Source: JAFMDF01 sp965222705
Lineage (GTDB): Bacteria; Bacteroidota; Bacteroidia; Chitinophagales; Saprospiraceae
Direction: 5' to 3'
DNA length: 64,000 nucleotides
NCBI GenBank assembly: GCA_965222705.1
Contig: CBDCUO010000043.1
Span: 1 to 64,000 of the forward strand
The number at the start of each line of letters is the position of its first letter. The first letter of the stretch is position 1. Below are positions 22,701-27,837 of the stretch, one piece after another. The position numbers and the translations under genes were made by a program. Under the pieces are notes generated by a model that saw only the letters and a list, made by a program, of their open reading frames with translations, was not told where the DNA came from and ran no database searches.

Positions 22701-23999
22701 AATGATGTATGTGGACCTTGTAATTATGACGAAGATCTGGACGGAGTGGCCGAACCTTATGATGCCGACCCAAATGACCCTTACTCAGATAGTGATAGTG
22801 ATGGTATCGCTGATATTGTAGAAACGGGAGGAGATGCCAGCTATGATAGCGGGATTGATACCAACCCATTGAGTACAGATACAGACAATGACGGCTTAAC
22901 GGACGGACAGGAAGATACGAATAAAAATGGGTCTGTTGATATAGGAGAAAGCAACCCCTTGAATTATTGCGACCCCATAAATACATCGCCCGTTTGTGAT
23001 TTTGATATGGACGGAGTAGCTAATCAGGCAGATGCAGACGATGATAATGATGGGGTAGAAGATCAGGTAGATGTCAATCCATTCGACCCTCACAGTGACA
23101 GTGACAATGACGGCATTACAGACCTGGCAGAAAAAGGAAACTCCGATCCTTTAGAAGCATGCGATCCCAATATTTCTACTGCCTGCATAGGTATGGATAA
23201 TGACCACGACGGCTACTTTGGAAACTATCCCGTTGCAAACACTCTCCATGATCCCGATGACAATAATTATTGTATTCCCGATGATACTGTCTGTGGCGCT
23301 GGCGGTACAAATAATACAGATACGGACGGCGATGGCATTTATAATGATATAGAAATGGGGGGTGATGGTACTTATAATATTGGTATAGACACCGATCCAT
23401 ATAAATCAGACACAGATGGAGATGGCTTACTGGATGGTGAAGAAGATACAAATAAAAATGGACAAATAGATAGCGGAGAAAGCGATCCAAAAGATGGATG
23501 CAGCCCCTTGGCAATTTCATCTGAATGTGATTTTGATAATGATGGTTGGGACAATCTCTTTGATTGGGATGATGATAATGATAACGTCTCCGATTTAGAA
23601 GATGCCGATAAATTCGACCCTTATAGCGATAGCGATGATGATGACATTTTGGATTTGGCAGAAAAAAATAACTCCGATCCTTTAAATCCTTGCGATCCTG
23701 ATACCAATACGGCGGCTTGTATCGGAACAGATAGTGACCACGATGGTTTTTATGCAGGCATTGCTACGTCGGATCCAAAGTACGATCCCGATGACAATGC
23801 CCCATGTATTCCCGATACTACAAACGGTGCCTGCGAATGTCCAAATGAAGTGAATCCAGAAGGAGACATGACCATTTGCCACCGTCCATTTGGACCCAAT
23901 TCCATTCTAAAATTTACTTGGAAAATTAAAGCTCGGGATTGGGCTATACATAAAGATCATGGAGATACTTGTGGACCTTGCGAAAATGGGACTAATTGA
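4749..23999 (+). CDS. Giant modular secreted adhesin-like protein (6416 aa)
   Basis: An N-terminal signal peptide (hydrophobic residues 5-23) leads into a mosaic of extracellular modules. Sixteen 'EICDNGIDDDGDG'-type MopE-like calcium/metal motifs separate the modules. Between them are about five CBM/galactose-binding-like jelly rolls (e.g. 4960-5380 and 11400-11810), four copies of an unnamed ~170-residue WDYWD module, two ~175-residue beta-sandwiches (6490-7010, 10776-11310), PKD-like repeats (13080-13830), five SprB-like tandem repeats (14616-16175), two He_PIG-like domains (16910-17440), a CTLRAAIEEANA-led parallel beta-helix (17530-18980), cadherin-like and HYR domains (19840-20370), a possible H-type lectin region (20380-21180), an EF-hand/dockerin-like segment (21880-22120) and aspartate-rich TSP3-like repeats to the end. 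No T9SS sorting domain is visible at the C-terminus. Function is probably adhesion, gliding or polysaccharide binding at the surface, by inference from module types only. Confidence 0.85.
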   Translation: MSKLRIFFTPILFLFSSIILLNAEESNTFLRQNNFFNRQIKILRQQIVKCSTVQTISYDGVCTNTFSCSSGLLSNPDFESGTTGWGITGTTTITSDAYFGTQAVVHTTSNGGVSQNIATTVGNTFSLSVFAKKSGTAAPVVGIKFFDASWNTLSDVYANVTSTVYEPYYVSLVAPANTAWVQAIGWNTTGAGNAYFDGFCLENWAITAPTCSNTSCNLQPSFDKYIWAMDDSGTDANWMDYDNADLMLCDNGDGTLGVKGNIIRGRDADWHASNGSPCGPQDGWSVDLTLSDMQSWAQFGGSYEVNAGCPNAFQNLDYWDVTGTLTGIGCNAGRTVTINAPWSDYRFQIGSGGNSQSCGFGMSTWFDATTDGHPVYADIYAHIDSACYYSMRPTVATCENEIVNGEFDNGTANWAVYTQSGNSGTLNVDNTSQLSGTNSAYMDITTVSGTNWHLQLVQVNKTIEAGKNYNLSFEAKAVANRNIAVSFQRDGAPYTTYRWWDVALTTSSNTYSYDFTVDSTNYGATALLFHLGESSQDVWIDNVSFREICPIEICDNGIDDDGDGLVDANDDDCSTCNTSTLTSQVNATRDDGEENISTSAVSTGSTDLELVDDGTSNQIIGLRFNNINILPGATIYNAYIQFETDEISSVTTNLTFWGEAHDNPFSFSTINNLSGRPKTTASVAWNNVPAWNTTSEKHNTPDLASIVQEIVNRSGWVAGNRMVFLVEGTGSRVAESYDGEAANAPTLVIDYDDCSQSEICDNGVDDDADGLVDELDTDCTFDPCTITTGSSCENIQYFISPDEPSNASNRTAWIAALGENPDNFYDFENLTLYQEIQGVSVGASGFTLSNLDGGVVEADTIIAGTPPIGSYGAIISSGNGPEGNSNIGDDMAFTFSAGANINYIGFYLLDFDSEVAYAQSYLRMVLDDGTFCDTPIDRTLGGCCEEFIGVIAPPDRFIDSLIIIANNGSRYGVDNVEYGTAPMSCGEICNNGTDDDGDGLIDSNDPDCVDCGLVLNYSFENDFTSWDDLGGTNTITNDAHTGSKAALISANGGVGQTVAASEGDAFELTAFGKISAGTDAVFGLRFYDASWNALIRNDDPITMTNYTEHTIVGIAPPNTAFAHFYVWQNSASGTTTVDDFCLTAITLPPLTCAGQYCDVQPSTNYSYGWTFDITGTDTAWVDYEVGGLKLCKNVDGSLTLKGYVYNPRNATWKPGNLGVPCGNGEDDIWEIELLLTSRQSWSEFGGDYAQDAGCGANHPDWDYWDLSGTVTGLGCNAGTTVNITGPRFNYRLQVGRGGNSQNCEYGMSTWFEGLNGVDTVYGDLYFNIDSLWYNSLIASEICGNGIDDDGDGLTDCDDPDCGSVTDSGTITGDEENCVGYDPTEITNAVFPQHLDASCNLLLDGEFDNGTNDWWHYNSSGYTSTWTIDNTSQLSGTNSSRIDVTALGSPYGRVELGTNGFTLMGGKTYALTFRGKAAANKTVTMLVQHGDTYFIHLEQDVAFTTTDQQFGPFYITVNNTQPGRIIFDFGNDLNTAWLDEVVLVEAECGLDIKWQQSTDNGSTWADIAGATSLNYNPPIISQTTLYRRAIKSTTCGGWLYSNAVTKTTNGACSEICNSGNDEDGDGQIDCADGDCFPLQITTSVGNCIDHPFKDVAVLNVDVSWTNAPANDTIEINIDNKTEYIDVAGGTTSPATVQFNIPADGVVNQTVTANWRNTSIPCPAMVTFNAPVACSNDEINCDILYLCGDNKIVDADAFDHGIIEYLQGLTGSGSLTPVLVKDDDSGLGMYDPMNSNSPLFVHFENYELIVVSPSTNNEMAIELIDSLKTFSGSILNMSHKILNDLGMTNSEGATKSHDWGYSDNTTQVQVYNFNNLDSYYPAVVTFGDYLANADAYLWEGVNDMGNGVEGIFFHYDESDALTGVSTHGPRTFLGYHMDANYANHVNEGLLPTPDSSWFDPIKHLTLEGKLYFDNALALATANCAVPEICGNSIDDDGDGLVDENDPECAPCTSQYMAVQVNASSDDAEENLGNNSVSLTSGDLELVVDGTKNQLVGLRFNNINLPAGATIHSAFIQFETDELNSDTTNLTFWGEATNNANTFVATNGNISGRTKTSASVAWSNIPTWNTYNEKHNSPDITSIIQEIINRAGWQANNSLVILVEGTGSRVAEAFDGEAAAAPVLVIDYEDCGTEICDNGLDDDGDGLVDCDDVDCLAGPDCGSSCQGTNPGFENGMAGWTNGGGITTTSDAYVGIAAANITDNEEISQVIMGIEPDSTYFLSFWVKASGSITTLWASAVQQDASGNDIGETNVNPVASSDWQLYTMTFTATTNTDRLLIRFSGYGTGISYKLDEVCLKKIPGYLPPVTCTGCPIYSSYEDVASIVGLNYDPGWAEFQVDSDMELCHNGDGTITIQGNLLNPVLSGGATTCGLTDGWFIDITLSNKETWAEFGGSYSIESVASQGCTDNHTDWDYWDVTGTLTGTGCSSGKVFPITGSAPGYKIQVGYAASNYSCDFAIAGWLEYLDNGVVHAMDIYFEVDENCYNPPTEICNNGIDDDGDGFIDNTDPDCPDSCALTNPFPGFPIDFLNDNTGWLDYDLGSDLVIIDNKDGTKTISGSITNGTPVDFGSGINGSSCGADDGWTVNLTLSDKMDWTTFQAAGGSANIHANCNAQIASLEYWDVVGTLTGTGCNTGRMLTITGPEAPYRLQIGYGGNNGDNTCAYSMSTWFAINEGGTSMKADIYAFLDESCYNSTPVEICDNGTDDDGDGFIDCADSDCSNGLTVTATTSAADICAGSSANLSAVGSGGNGGLTYTWDNGLGAGASHTASPAVTTTYTVTISDGTCTATDQVTVSVVSTAPTQPGSITGSNTPCQGSNQTYSISAVAGADAYNWAVPSGWTITSGQGTTSINVTTDGTAGNVCVNAENICGSGSSNCLFVTPTTVPPQPGVISGNVSACESSMEVYSASAVSGATSYTWTVPSGWTINSGQGTISITVTTSASGGDICVTADNVCGNSSTRCLNVTTTTSPSGNTCPISVPVEPSVTSAVQPSIMTTSRNCGDNTDWINASNISASDNSRATITLGKNDQGDCLDIQGLGFSLPNGSMVQGIEVTVEGYYSGNYTISDNNVQLLDANGNVIGNNKANSPSSGSAWGTTENSWTYGDANDLWGTSIDLNTINDPDFGLSIQLKNGAGGGNNSSTAYIDYVNIVVHYTPPASICNDDQLTATAVAGASGYTWTVDGGASIASGQGTTSATFNFPSAGVYQICVTADNTCGSSVSCCRYIEVNICAEICDNGIDDDGDGQIDCADGDCGMPSITSITPTNPNNCPALDNGSIVINATGNNLEYSINNGTSYQSSNTFTGLSNGTYNIRVRNSITGCEDTDSRTLTDPSCSEICDNGIDDDGDGQIDCADGDCGMPSITSITPTNPNNCPALDNGSIVINATGNNLEYSTNNGTSYQSSNTFTGLSNGTYNIRVRNSVTGCEDTDSRTLTDPSCSEICDNGIDDDGDGQIDCADGDCGMPSITSITPTNPNNCPALDNGSIVINATGNNLEYSINNGTSYQSSNTFTGLSNGTYNIRVRNSITGCEDTDSRTLTDPSCSEICDNGIDDDGDGQIDCADGDCGMPSITSITPTNPNNCPALDNGSIVINATGNNLEYSTNNGTSYQSSNTFTGLSNGTYNIRVRNSVTGCEDTDSRTLTDPSCSEICDNGIDDDGDGQIDCADGDCGMPSITSITPTNPNNCPALDNGSIVINATGSNLEYSTNNGTSYQSSNTFTGLSNGTYNIRVRNSVTGCEDTDSRTLTDPSCSEICNNGVDDDGDGQIDCNDSDCASVTLSIDSRTVWSQPDWWDIGFGNTDPVTSGFGYLDGVRYTWNTTVVNPGDADPATAAFDAAHIYNFYAHENNSPTGRPANNERCFEMLYPDDTGVYKMTFTFAEPVAEVSLALFEAASSPHHLDWSASVNGAVFNLADWDLTNLLDYTAQPQFFSTLSHNYTSGPTRFIDWVTYTGGGSVTTVEVTFTSLGTPNVNAPGASGYAMEFMITGRALSAAPTGSCDTLPAGIVSYPYEFPLIATGGSAPYAFSIINGSLPNGLSLNNSTGLISGTPTTAGTTSCFTVQVTNSDGCQDAHQYHLTIDCPLIEFNPTVLPNGEVDSAYNQIINLSGGEPDYTTTLTAGILPPGLTLTNGSGSFVQTAIISGTPSSGGTYNFTLGTTDDNGCPGSQVFSITVLSGEICDNGLDDDGDGLLDCNDPDCGIGGTIVGDCIEVNSTGDESDINPGDGICLTANCDCTLRAAIEEANALSGKDTICFNIPASDANYDGTSWKITPASHYPFISEAVFIDGYTQPGSAPATAATTAILKIEVNGENLPVGLGIFRTVTGSSKFAGMAINGFNTSIAAAGIVLQSDGNEVVGNYIGTNIAGTIALPNGRGVLVLGTQNNIIGGNNAAARNIISGNDGNGISFEINGIFRPDNNRVEGNYIGTNAAGMAALSNGSNGIEASRSINGTIVNNVISGNTDKGITIGGTSTETAKNYIIQGNKIGTDITGNNAIGNGGSGISLYNTSDSKIGGVNIGEENLILNNGWNGLEILSDSSHNNTILRNSISNNASLGIDLANGSSSDGVTLNDLNDIDEGANKLLNFPLCVAMALVNADLHYDLSLDLLAGDYRIEFFANTSMDASGYGEGRTYLGYININHLGSGSEKYVGIINPITSVTEGAFISLTTTRCIDNNCTTFEATSEFSGPMIVERCLDLTDPGTITGDESSCGASFDPAIITSTNDGSGGSGGPIYYQWQELTQGNSVWKDINGATAKDYDPSIIVATTQYKRLAIRGKCSSTWLESNIITKTLNPGVTATISDYPSGANGYLCGAASYEFAATDIGGNATYTWNFGANAIPNTATGVGPHIVGFSTPTDSLAVVNEIILNVEENGCTDADTVAFSIHPILIATNLNSTNPTTCGASDGSIAITAQGEKGLCVKISLDGGMTYQPDGQLTFTNLPTGTYQIVVNYCNNDCPNEYGFVTLSEPTNIIANPDTIFDACPGYPLSNNVTYNDVNIENSIFTIATNPTKGIVTIDAAGVFEYTPTVFECGDDQFVYRVCNQTTGCCATAAVYLQFSDEKAPDLQNVPADLTINCDEEIPLPPLVSAFDNCPAISINKEEESTQGEDGCSLYDYTLTRTWTATDACGNTASDQQAVDIQDITAPDIFRIYTLPNGKKMVAGVMENVTHRWKTLQFPVDFPTVPVVFTQVLNESEQAPVAVRIRNTSIAQFEMKLQEEEANDNIHKGESVAWIAIEEGTNTTGFNLEVGKINATNVFSNISFSSTFDGKPAFFSDLQSILESDPATTRNSNLTATGAAVRVEEETSSDPETSHAAEQVAYLAIDSLSFITNNKGEIIGEVGIVNMNSDIVVITSNNTYYNPVLIASRIDDAGPNPTLVRVRVLTTNSFEISLGTWDYDNTIQSSGKIALMIVEGSLSLNLQKICAYGTDSLELGIDIVAIDNCDNNVSIVYNETESFSGTAKIIERTYSAVDECGNATVLVQNVPCSGVALRTKAFLQGAAIGGESGLMRDDLRKKNYLPETEPYTELEEFRHYGTGGGEQMDTDLLLETGENAIVDWMMVELRNATNPSEVVATQSVLIQRDGDVVSAIGDSIINFENIPVTDYYVSIKHRNHLAMYSLYPLHFGPTIIPFIDFTNPFTPVMGDVPGVTFAGKRAMWSGDINGDAKIIFQGPKNDIFYMFMYILLDENNGDFLTNFISSGYTQRDFNMDGAIIYQGPNNDRSPLLYNTVLKHPNNTRHISNFVVHTGVEGNNLIIDPTWTQLDTCTVNNTLPVCDFDSDGLSNEIDLDKDNDGVLDVFDADDFDKNSDSDNDGLTDNEETGGDGSYEVGIDSNPLSACDPNPLASACVETDQDGDGYLGNYPPTHNQYDPDDSEGCLPDLTNSACDCKDADGDGLIIICHYPNENPLDRITKIVSAETWLIHKDHNDVCGPCNYDEDLDGVAEPYDADPNDPYSDSDSDGIADIVETGGDASYDSGIDTNPLSTDTDNDGLTDGQEDTNKNGSVDIGESNPLNYCDPINTSPVCDFDMDGVANQADADDDNDGVEDQVDVNPFDPHSDSDNDGITDLAEKGNSDPLEACDPNISTACIGMDNDHDGYFGNYPVANTLHDPDDNNYCIPDDTVCGAGGTNNTDTDGDGIYNDIEMGGDGTYNIGIDTDPYKSDTDGDGLLDGEEDTNKNGQIDSGESDPKDGCSPLAISSECDFDNDGWDNLFDWDDDNDNVSDLEDADKFDPYSDSDDDDILDLAEKNNSDPLNPCDPDTNTAACIGTDSDHDGFYAGIATSDPKYDPDDNAPCIPDTTNGACECPNEVNPEGDMTICHRPFGPNSILKFTWKIKARDWAIHKDHGDTCGPCENGTN
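14616..16175 (+). repeat. Five tandem 312-bp coding repeats (SprB-like + MopE motif)
   Basis: Five head-to-tail copies begin at 14616, 14928, 15240, 15552 and 15864. Each encodes 104 residues: a 22-residue MopE-like calcium motif followed by an SprB-like beta repeat. Copies 1 and 3 share one set of variants (tgtcctgc, agctaccaatcgagc, Ile codons). Copies 2 and 4 share another (tgccctgc, agctatcagtcaag, Thr/Val codons). Copy 5 is mostly type 2 with one private Asn-to-Ser change. This is the pattern expected from duplication of a 624-bp two-copy unit. A sixth MopE motif at 16176 is divergent and marks the edge of the array. Confidence 0.95.
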
Positions 24000-24050
24000 T
24001 TGAGCAACTAGCTGGACATTACGCTTTCTGCTCAAAATAATAAAGTCAAT

Positions 24051-24088
24051 CTAAGAGCATCGTACGTTTTAATGTACGATGCTCTTAG
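24051..24088 (+). terminator. Perfect 15-bp inverted repeat after the giant gene
   Basis: Arms 24051-24065 and 24074-24088 are perfectly complementary around an 8-base loop (gttttaat). The hairpin lies 52 bases after the stop codon, so a transcription-terminator or mRNA 3'-end role is likely. There is no T-run on either side, so it is not a textbook intrinsic terminator. The rest of the 24000-24335 spacer is AT-rich; AACTTTTG near 24307 is one base off the TAnnTTTG element and could serve the next gene. Confidence 0.5.
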
Positions 24089-24335
24089 CCATTTGGAGGG
24101 CCAATGCTTAAATAATTAAACAGAATGATTCATTTCATGATTTTGAGCCAAATTGAAATAAAAAAGAGTGAATCTACTCAAAGCATTTATCGTAAAACAT
24201 TTTTTAAATTATATTGAACAATAAACACCTGTTTTTCCGTTTCTATAATAGAAATACTTTTATGCAAATTCTTACTTTTAACCCTCTCCTCCAATAATTA
24301 AAAAACAACTTTTGGTTGGTCAAAAATTTAATAAA

Positions 24336-25976
24336 ATGAAATTGAACAGAATTTTGAAAATCAGTTTGGTAGCTATGGTGATCTTTTTTAGCCTGGCAGC
24401 GGTGACTAAAGACCATGATAGACTATTTGAAATTTCTAAAAATATAGAAATTTTTACCAACCTCTATCAGGAAATCAATACCCATTATGTAGATGACCTG
24501 AATCCCTCTAAAATGATGCGGATTGGTATAGATGCCATGCTGGAATCGCTTGATCCCTACACCAATTATATTTCCGAATCGGAAATCGAAGGCTATCGCT
24601 ATATTACAGAAGGGAAGTACAAAGGCATTGGAGCTGATTTTATTAAAATTGGAGACGAGGTGACAATCGCTGCCCCCAACGAAAACAGCCCTGCCAGCAA
24701 AGCGGGGTTAAAGGCAGGCGATGTGCTGATTGCCGTTGATGGCAAGGAAGTGAAAGGCAGAAGTTCGGAAGATGTTCGCCGATTTTTGCGCGGCTTTCCA
24801 GGCACACAAGTCAATTTAACCATAAAGCGCCCTGGAGAAAATAAGGAGCGACAAGTCACTTTGACCAGGGACGAAGTAAATGTGGAAAATGTGCCTTATG
24901 CAGGTATGTTAAATGAAAATGTGGGTTATTTGGCCTTGACGACCTTTACCAGAAATGCGGGTAGAAATGTGGCAAATGCAGTAAAGAAACTCAAAGGAGA
25001 AAACCCCGATTTGAAAGGAATCGTCTTCGATTTAAGAGGAAATGGCGGAGGATTGCTGGCGGAAGCGGTCAATGTATCCAATGTTTTTGTGGACAAAGGC
25101 GAATTGGTTGTGACTACTAAAGGAAAAGTAATTGACTGGGACAGGAGTTACAAAACGCTCAACAAACCAGTTGATACGGATGTCCCGCTAGTAGTTTTGA
25201 TTGACAAAAGTTCGGCTTCTGCTTCGGAGATCGTTTCCGGTGTTATTCAAGACCTAGATAGAGGCATTTTGGTTGGACAACGATCTTATGGAAAAGGATT
25301 AGTCCAAAACACACAGGATGTGGGCTATAACTCCAAAGTCAAAATGACCATTGCCAAATACTACATCCCTAGTGGACGGTGTATCCAGGGCGTGGAATAC
25401 GAGGACGGAACGCCAGTCGATATTGCCGATTCTTTAAGAACGCCTTTTAAAACCCGAAATGGTCGAACTGTTTTGGATGGTGGAGGGATAAAACCCGATT
25501 TATTTCTCGACAAAAGTGAAAGTGCAAAAATTATTAATAGCTTAAATAGCAAACACTTGATTTTTGATTACGTTACGCAGTATTGCTTAAAAAATGAAAG
25601 CATTTCGGCCGCAGAAGATTTCCATTTTGATCAGTTTGAGGCATTTGTAGCGTACTTGGAGAAAAGGGGATTTGAATACAATACAGAAAGTGAAATTTTA
25701 TTAAAAAAACTCAAAAAGAAAGCCAAAGCAGAAAATTATAGCACACTACTAAAATCAGATTTTAAGGCAATTGAAAATAAAATCATGCAGGCCAAAAAAG
25801 ACGATCTTTACAAATTTAAAAAGGAAATCATCAATCAAATTGAAAAAGAAATCGTCAGCAGATATTATTTTCAAAAAGGAAAAATTCAGATAGGCTTAAG
25901 GAATGATTCTGAAATAAAAGAAGCTATTGCCTTGATCAATGACCCGACTAAATATGCCAAACTTTTGAAGGATTAA
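24336..25976 (+). CDS. S41 family C-terminal processing protease with PDZ domain
   Basis: This is a 546-residue periplasmic serine protease of the CtpA/Prc type, which degrades or trims proteins from their C-termini. A signal peptide or anchor spans residues 7-23. An N-terminal helical region is followed by a PDZ domain (about 95-175) containing the carboxylate-binding GIGADF-type loop. The S41 catalytic core holds Ser295 in SASASE and Lys320 in SYGKG, the expected dyad 25 residues apart. A lysine-rich helical C-terminal region follows. A TTG codon at 24312 would extend the frame by eight residues, but the ATG at 24336 places the signal peptide at the N-terminus and is preferred. The gene converges with the next one, with 27 bases between the stops. 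The exact substrate is unknown. Confidence 0.92.
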   Translation: MKLNRILKISLVAMVIFFSLAAVTKDHDRLFEISKNIEIFTNLYQEINTHYVDDLNPSKMMRIGIDAMLESLDPYTNYISESEIEGYRYITEGKYKGIGADFIKIGDEVTIAAPNENSPASKAGLKAGDVLIAVDGKEVKGRSSEDVRRFLRGFPGTQVNLTIKRPGENKERQVTLTRDEVNVENVPYAGMLNENVGYLALTTFTRNAGRNVANAVKKLKGENPDLKGIVFDLRGNGGGLLAEAVNVSNVFVDKGELVVTTKGKVIDWDRSYKTLNKPVDTDVPLVVLIDKSSASASEIVSGVIQDLDRGILVGQRSYGKGLVQNTQDVGYNSKVKMTIAKYYIPSGRCIQGVEYEDGTPVDIADSLRTPFKTRNGRTVLDGGGIKPDLFLDKSESAKIINSLNSKHLIFDYVTQYCLKNESISAAEDFHFDQFEAFVAYLEKRGFEYNTESEILLKKLKKKAKAENYSTLLKSDFKAIENKIMQAKKDDLYKFKKEIINQIEKEIVSRYYFQKGKIQIGLRNDSEIKEAIALINDPTKYAKLLKD

Positions 25977-26003
25977 CTGGCATTATTTATATGACTCTTC
26001 GTG

Positions 26004-26402
26004 CTATATGTTAATGCTGGCTGAGTTATTTTTAATTTCCTTAACCAATACTCTGCTAATAACAGTATCGTATATAATTTTTAGCTCCTTAATTTTATTT
26101 TTATTATTAAACTCCATAATATCCACAACTTCAAACTCTACGGTTTTTTCAGATTTTAAAGTCCATTTGTATTTGAAGTAAAGGGCAAGTCTATTAGAAT
26201 TATCCTCTTCGAATATTCCGATTAAATTTAACGCTGAATTTGTGGTGTCTCCACTGAGTTCTGCATAGAATTTGTCGGCTTGTTTCGCACCGTACACTGG
26301 AGAATGTACGATTGCTTTATCTTCAAACAAGTCAATTATTTTTTGTGTATTTCCATGGGCGAGAAACTTTATATATTTTTGAGCAACTTCCTTTTTTGTC
26401 AT
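26004..26402 (-). CDS. NTF2-like / SnoaL-like protein
   Basis: This 132-residue protein has the length and pattern of an NTF2-like fold: an N-terminal helix pair (KKEVAQKYIKFLAHGN), an LFEDKAIVHSP strand entry, and alternating strands ending in 'VDIMEFNNKNKIKELKIIYDT'. Members include small-molecule isomerases and many uncharacterised ligand-binding proteins; the sequence alone gives no substrate. There is no signal peptide, so it is probably cytoplasmic. It lies downstream of the aminotransferase gene on the same strand with an 88-base gap, so the two may be co-transcribed. Confidence 0.7.
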   Translation of the reverse strand: MTKKEVAQKYIKFLAHGNTQKIIDLFEDKAIVHSPVYGAKQADKFYAELSGDTTNSALNLIGIFEEDNSNRLALYFKYKWTLKSEKTVEFEVVDIMEFNNKNKIKELKIIYDTVISRVLVKEIKNNSASINI

Positions 26403-26490
26403 TATATGCTAATTTTTACCTTTTTTATTTGCCCCAATTTATTCCCCGTATATCCTTTTTATTCTATCTTCTTTCTGTCAAGCGTAATTA

Positions 26491-27612
26491 CTATCCAAAT
26501 ACCTCCCTCAGTCCCCTTGCCAATTTTTCAACCTGCTCGATCGTCCCCGTACTTACCCTACACCAGTCCGTCAAAGGCGGAAAAGGACGGCCCACCTGCA
26601 CCCCTGTATTTTTCAGGTCAATTTGCACCGCTTGAATAGGGCGACCCGTTTTAAAAAACACAAAATTGGTATGAGAAGGAGCATATTCGAGGTTTAAATC
26701 ATCGAGCGTTTCGTAAATAATATTTTTGGCTTCTTCATTTTTTTTCAAACTAAACTGATAAAACGCTTTGTCTTTTAATGCCGCTTTTGCAGCGTGAATA
26801 GCCAGCATATTTGGCCCGGCCATTCTCTTGGGAATCAGTCGGGAAATAATATCTGGTCGAGCAACTAGATAACCAATCCTAATGCCTGCCAAACCATATA
26901 CCTTAGAAAAAGTACGGGAAACAATCACATTCTTACCTTCTTTAACCAACTCAATCATGGAAGGATAATTCGGCACTGTAATATAATCAAAATAAGCCTC
27001 ATCGGAAAAGACCAAAGTCTTATCAGAAACCGTCCTACAAAAATCCTTGAATTTATTGGCCTCCAAAAGCGTCCCGCTAGGATTAGAAGGATTGCAAAGA
27101 AAAACTAAGCTGGTATTTTGTGAAATGCGCCTTTCCATTTCTTCTAGGTCGTGTTCCATTTTATCGTTCAAAGGCACTCGATTGATGTACGCACCAAAAT
27201 GCTCTGCATAAGTCAGCAGGGATTTATAGACCGGATCCGCTGCAATAATCTCCCCTCGTTGGATGCCATAAATCAAACCGGTCATTTTTAAGCCTTCCCA
27301 GGAACCAGCCGTCACAACGACATTTTCTGGTTCTACGCCATCCTTTTTAGCGATCATTTTGACGATGCTCATATAGTCCATATGGGGATAACGGCAAGCT
27401 TTGTCAAAAGCTCGTATCATCGCTTCGCGCACTTGTTCGGAGGGGCCGTAGGGATTTTCATTTGAGCTTAATCGAACAATTTCTTCTAATTCTGACGGAT
27501 CATCAGACAAAGAATTCGTAGTATTAGCCAAAGATTGGAAGCCACCTAGCAAGGATAATGCACTCGCAGCTCCGGTGGTTTTAAGCCATTGTCGCCTGTT
27601 TAAAGCAGTCAT
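26491..27612 (-). CDS. Tat-signal PLP aminotransferase, histidinol-phosphate type
   Basis: This is a fold-type I aminotransferase of 373 residues. It has the HisC-like NENPYGPS motif (51-58), NPSNPSG (174-180), the PLP-phosphate/ring contacts around DEAYFDY (204-210) and the Schiff-base lysine K237 in SRTFSK. The N-terminus carries a twin-arginine motif NRRQWLKTTGA (5-15) and a hydrophobic stretch to about residue 30, so the enzyme appears to be exported folded, with its cofactor, by the Tat system. Biosynthetic HisC is cytoplasmic and no his genes are nearby, so a role in histidine synthesis is doubtful. The substrate in the periplasm is unknown. Confidence 0.85.
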   Translation of the reverse strand: MTALNRRQWLKTTGAASALSLLGGFQSLANTTNSLSDDPSELEEIVRLSSNENPYGPSEQVREAMIRAFDKACRYPHMDYMSIVKMIAKKDGVEPENVVVTAGSWEGLKMTGLIYGIQRGEIIAADPVYKSLLTYAEHFGAYINRVPLNDKMEHDLEEMERRISQNTSLVFLCNPSNPSGTLLEANKFKDFCRTVSDKTLVFSDEAYFDYITVPNYPSMIELVKEGKNVIVSRTFSKVYGLAGIRIGYLVARPDIISRLIPKRMAGPNMLAIHAAKAALKDKAFYQFSLKKNEEAKNIIYETLDDLNLEYAPSHTNFVFFKTGRPIQAVQIDLKNTGVQVGRPFPPLTDWCRVSTGTIEQVEKLARGLREVFG

Positions 27613-27693
27613 TTTGAAAGGATTTAATAATTAATTTTGAGATAATATCGGCATTTTCTTTATTATTTTCAAAAGATTGCTTTTAAAGAAAAA

Positions 27694-27715
27694 AGTCGGA
27701 GCAAAAGCTCCGACT
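27694..27715 (-). terminator. 9-bp stem-loop with T-run on the minus strand
   Basis: Arms 27694-27702 and 27707-27715 (agtcggagc/gctccgact) close on a 4-base loop. On the minus strand the hairpin is followed by a run of Ts interrupted by C, the form of an intrinsic terminator. No minus-strand gene ends just to its right. It therefore either stops leftward read-through from the PUFA synthase gene, antisense to the TfoX-like gene, or acts as a leader terminator 82 bases before the aminotransferase ATG. Confidence 0.6.
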
Positions 27716-27812
27716 CAAAATAAACACCTAAAACCCTATTAACTAACTTTTATATCTTATTATAATTAGAAAACAATTTTGCCCTTTAATAAGTTTCCAA
27801 GGCAGAATCTAA

Positions 27813-27820
27813 TACTTTTG
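27813..27820 (+). promoter_or_regulatory. TAnnTTTG -7 element of the TfoX-like gene
   Basis: TACTTTTG matches the Bacteroidota primary-sigma -7 consensus exactly and lies 17 bases before the ATG at 27838, predicting a very short leader. No good -33 TTG lies at the usual distance. Confidence 0.4.
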
Positions 27821-27837
27821 TTAAAATTTAAAAGACT

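Noticed and set aside
22684..23520. Antisense His/Tyr/Leu-rich ORFs in the TSP3-like region
   Set aside because: These are complements of the Asp-rich calcium repeats, with low-complexity composition.
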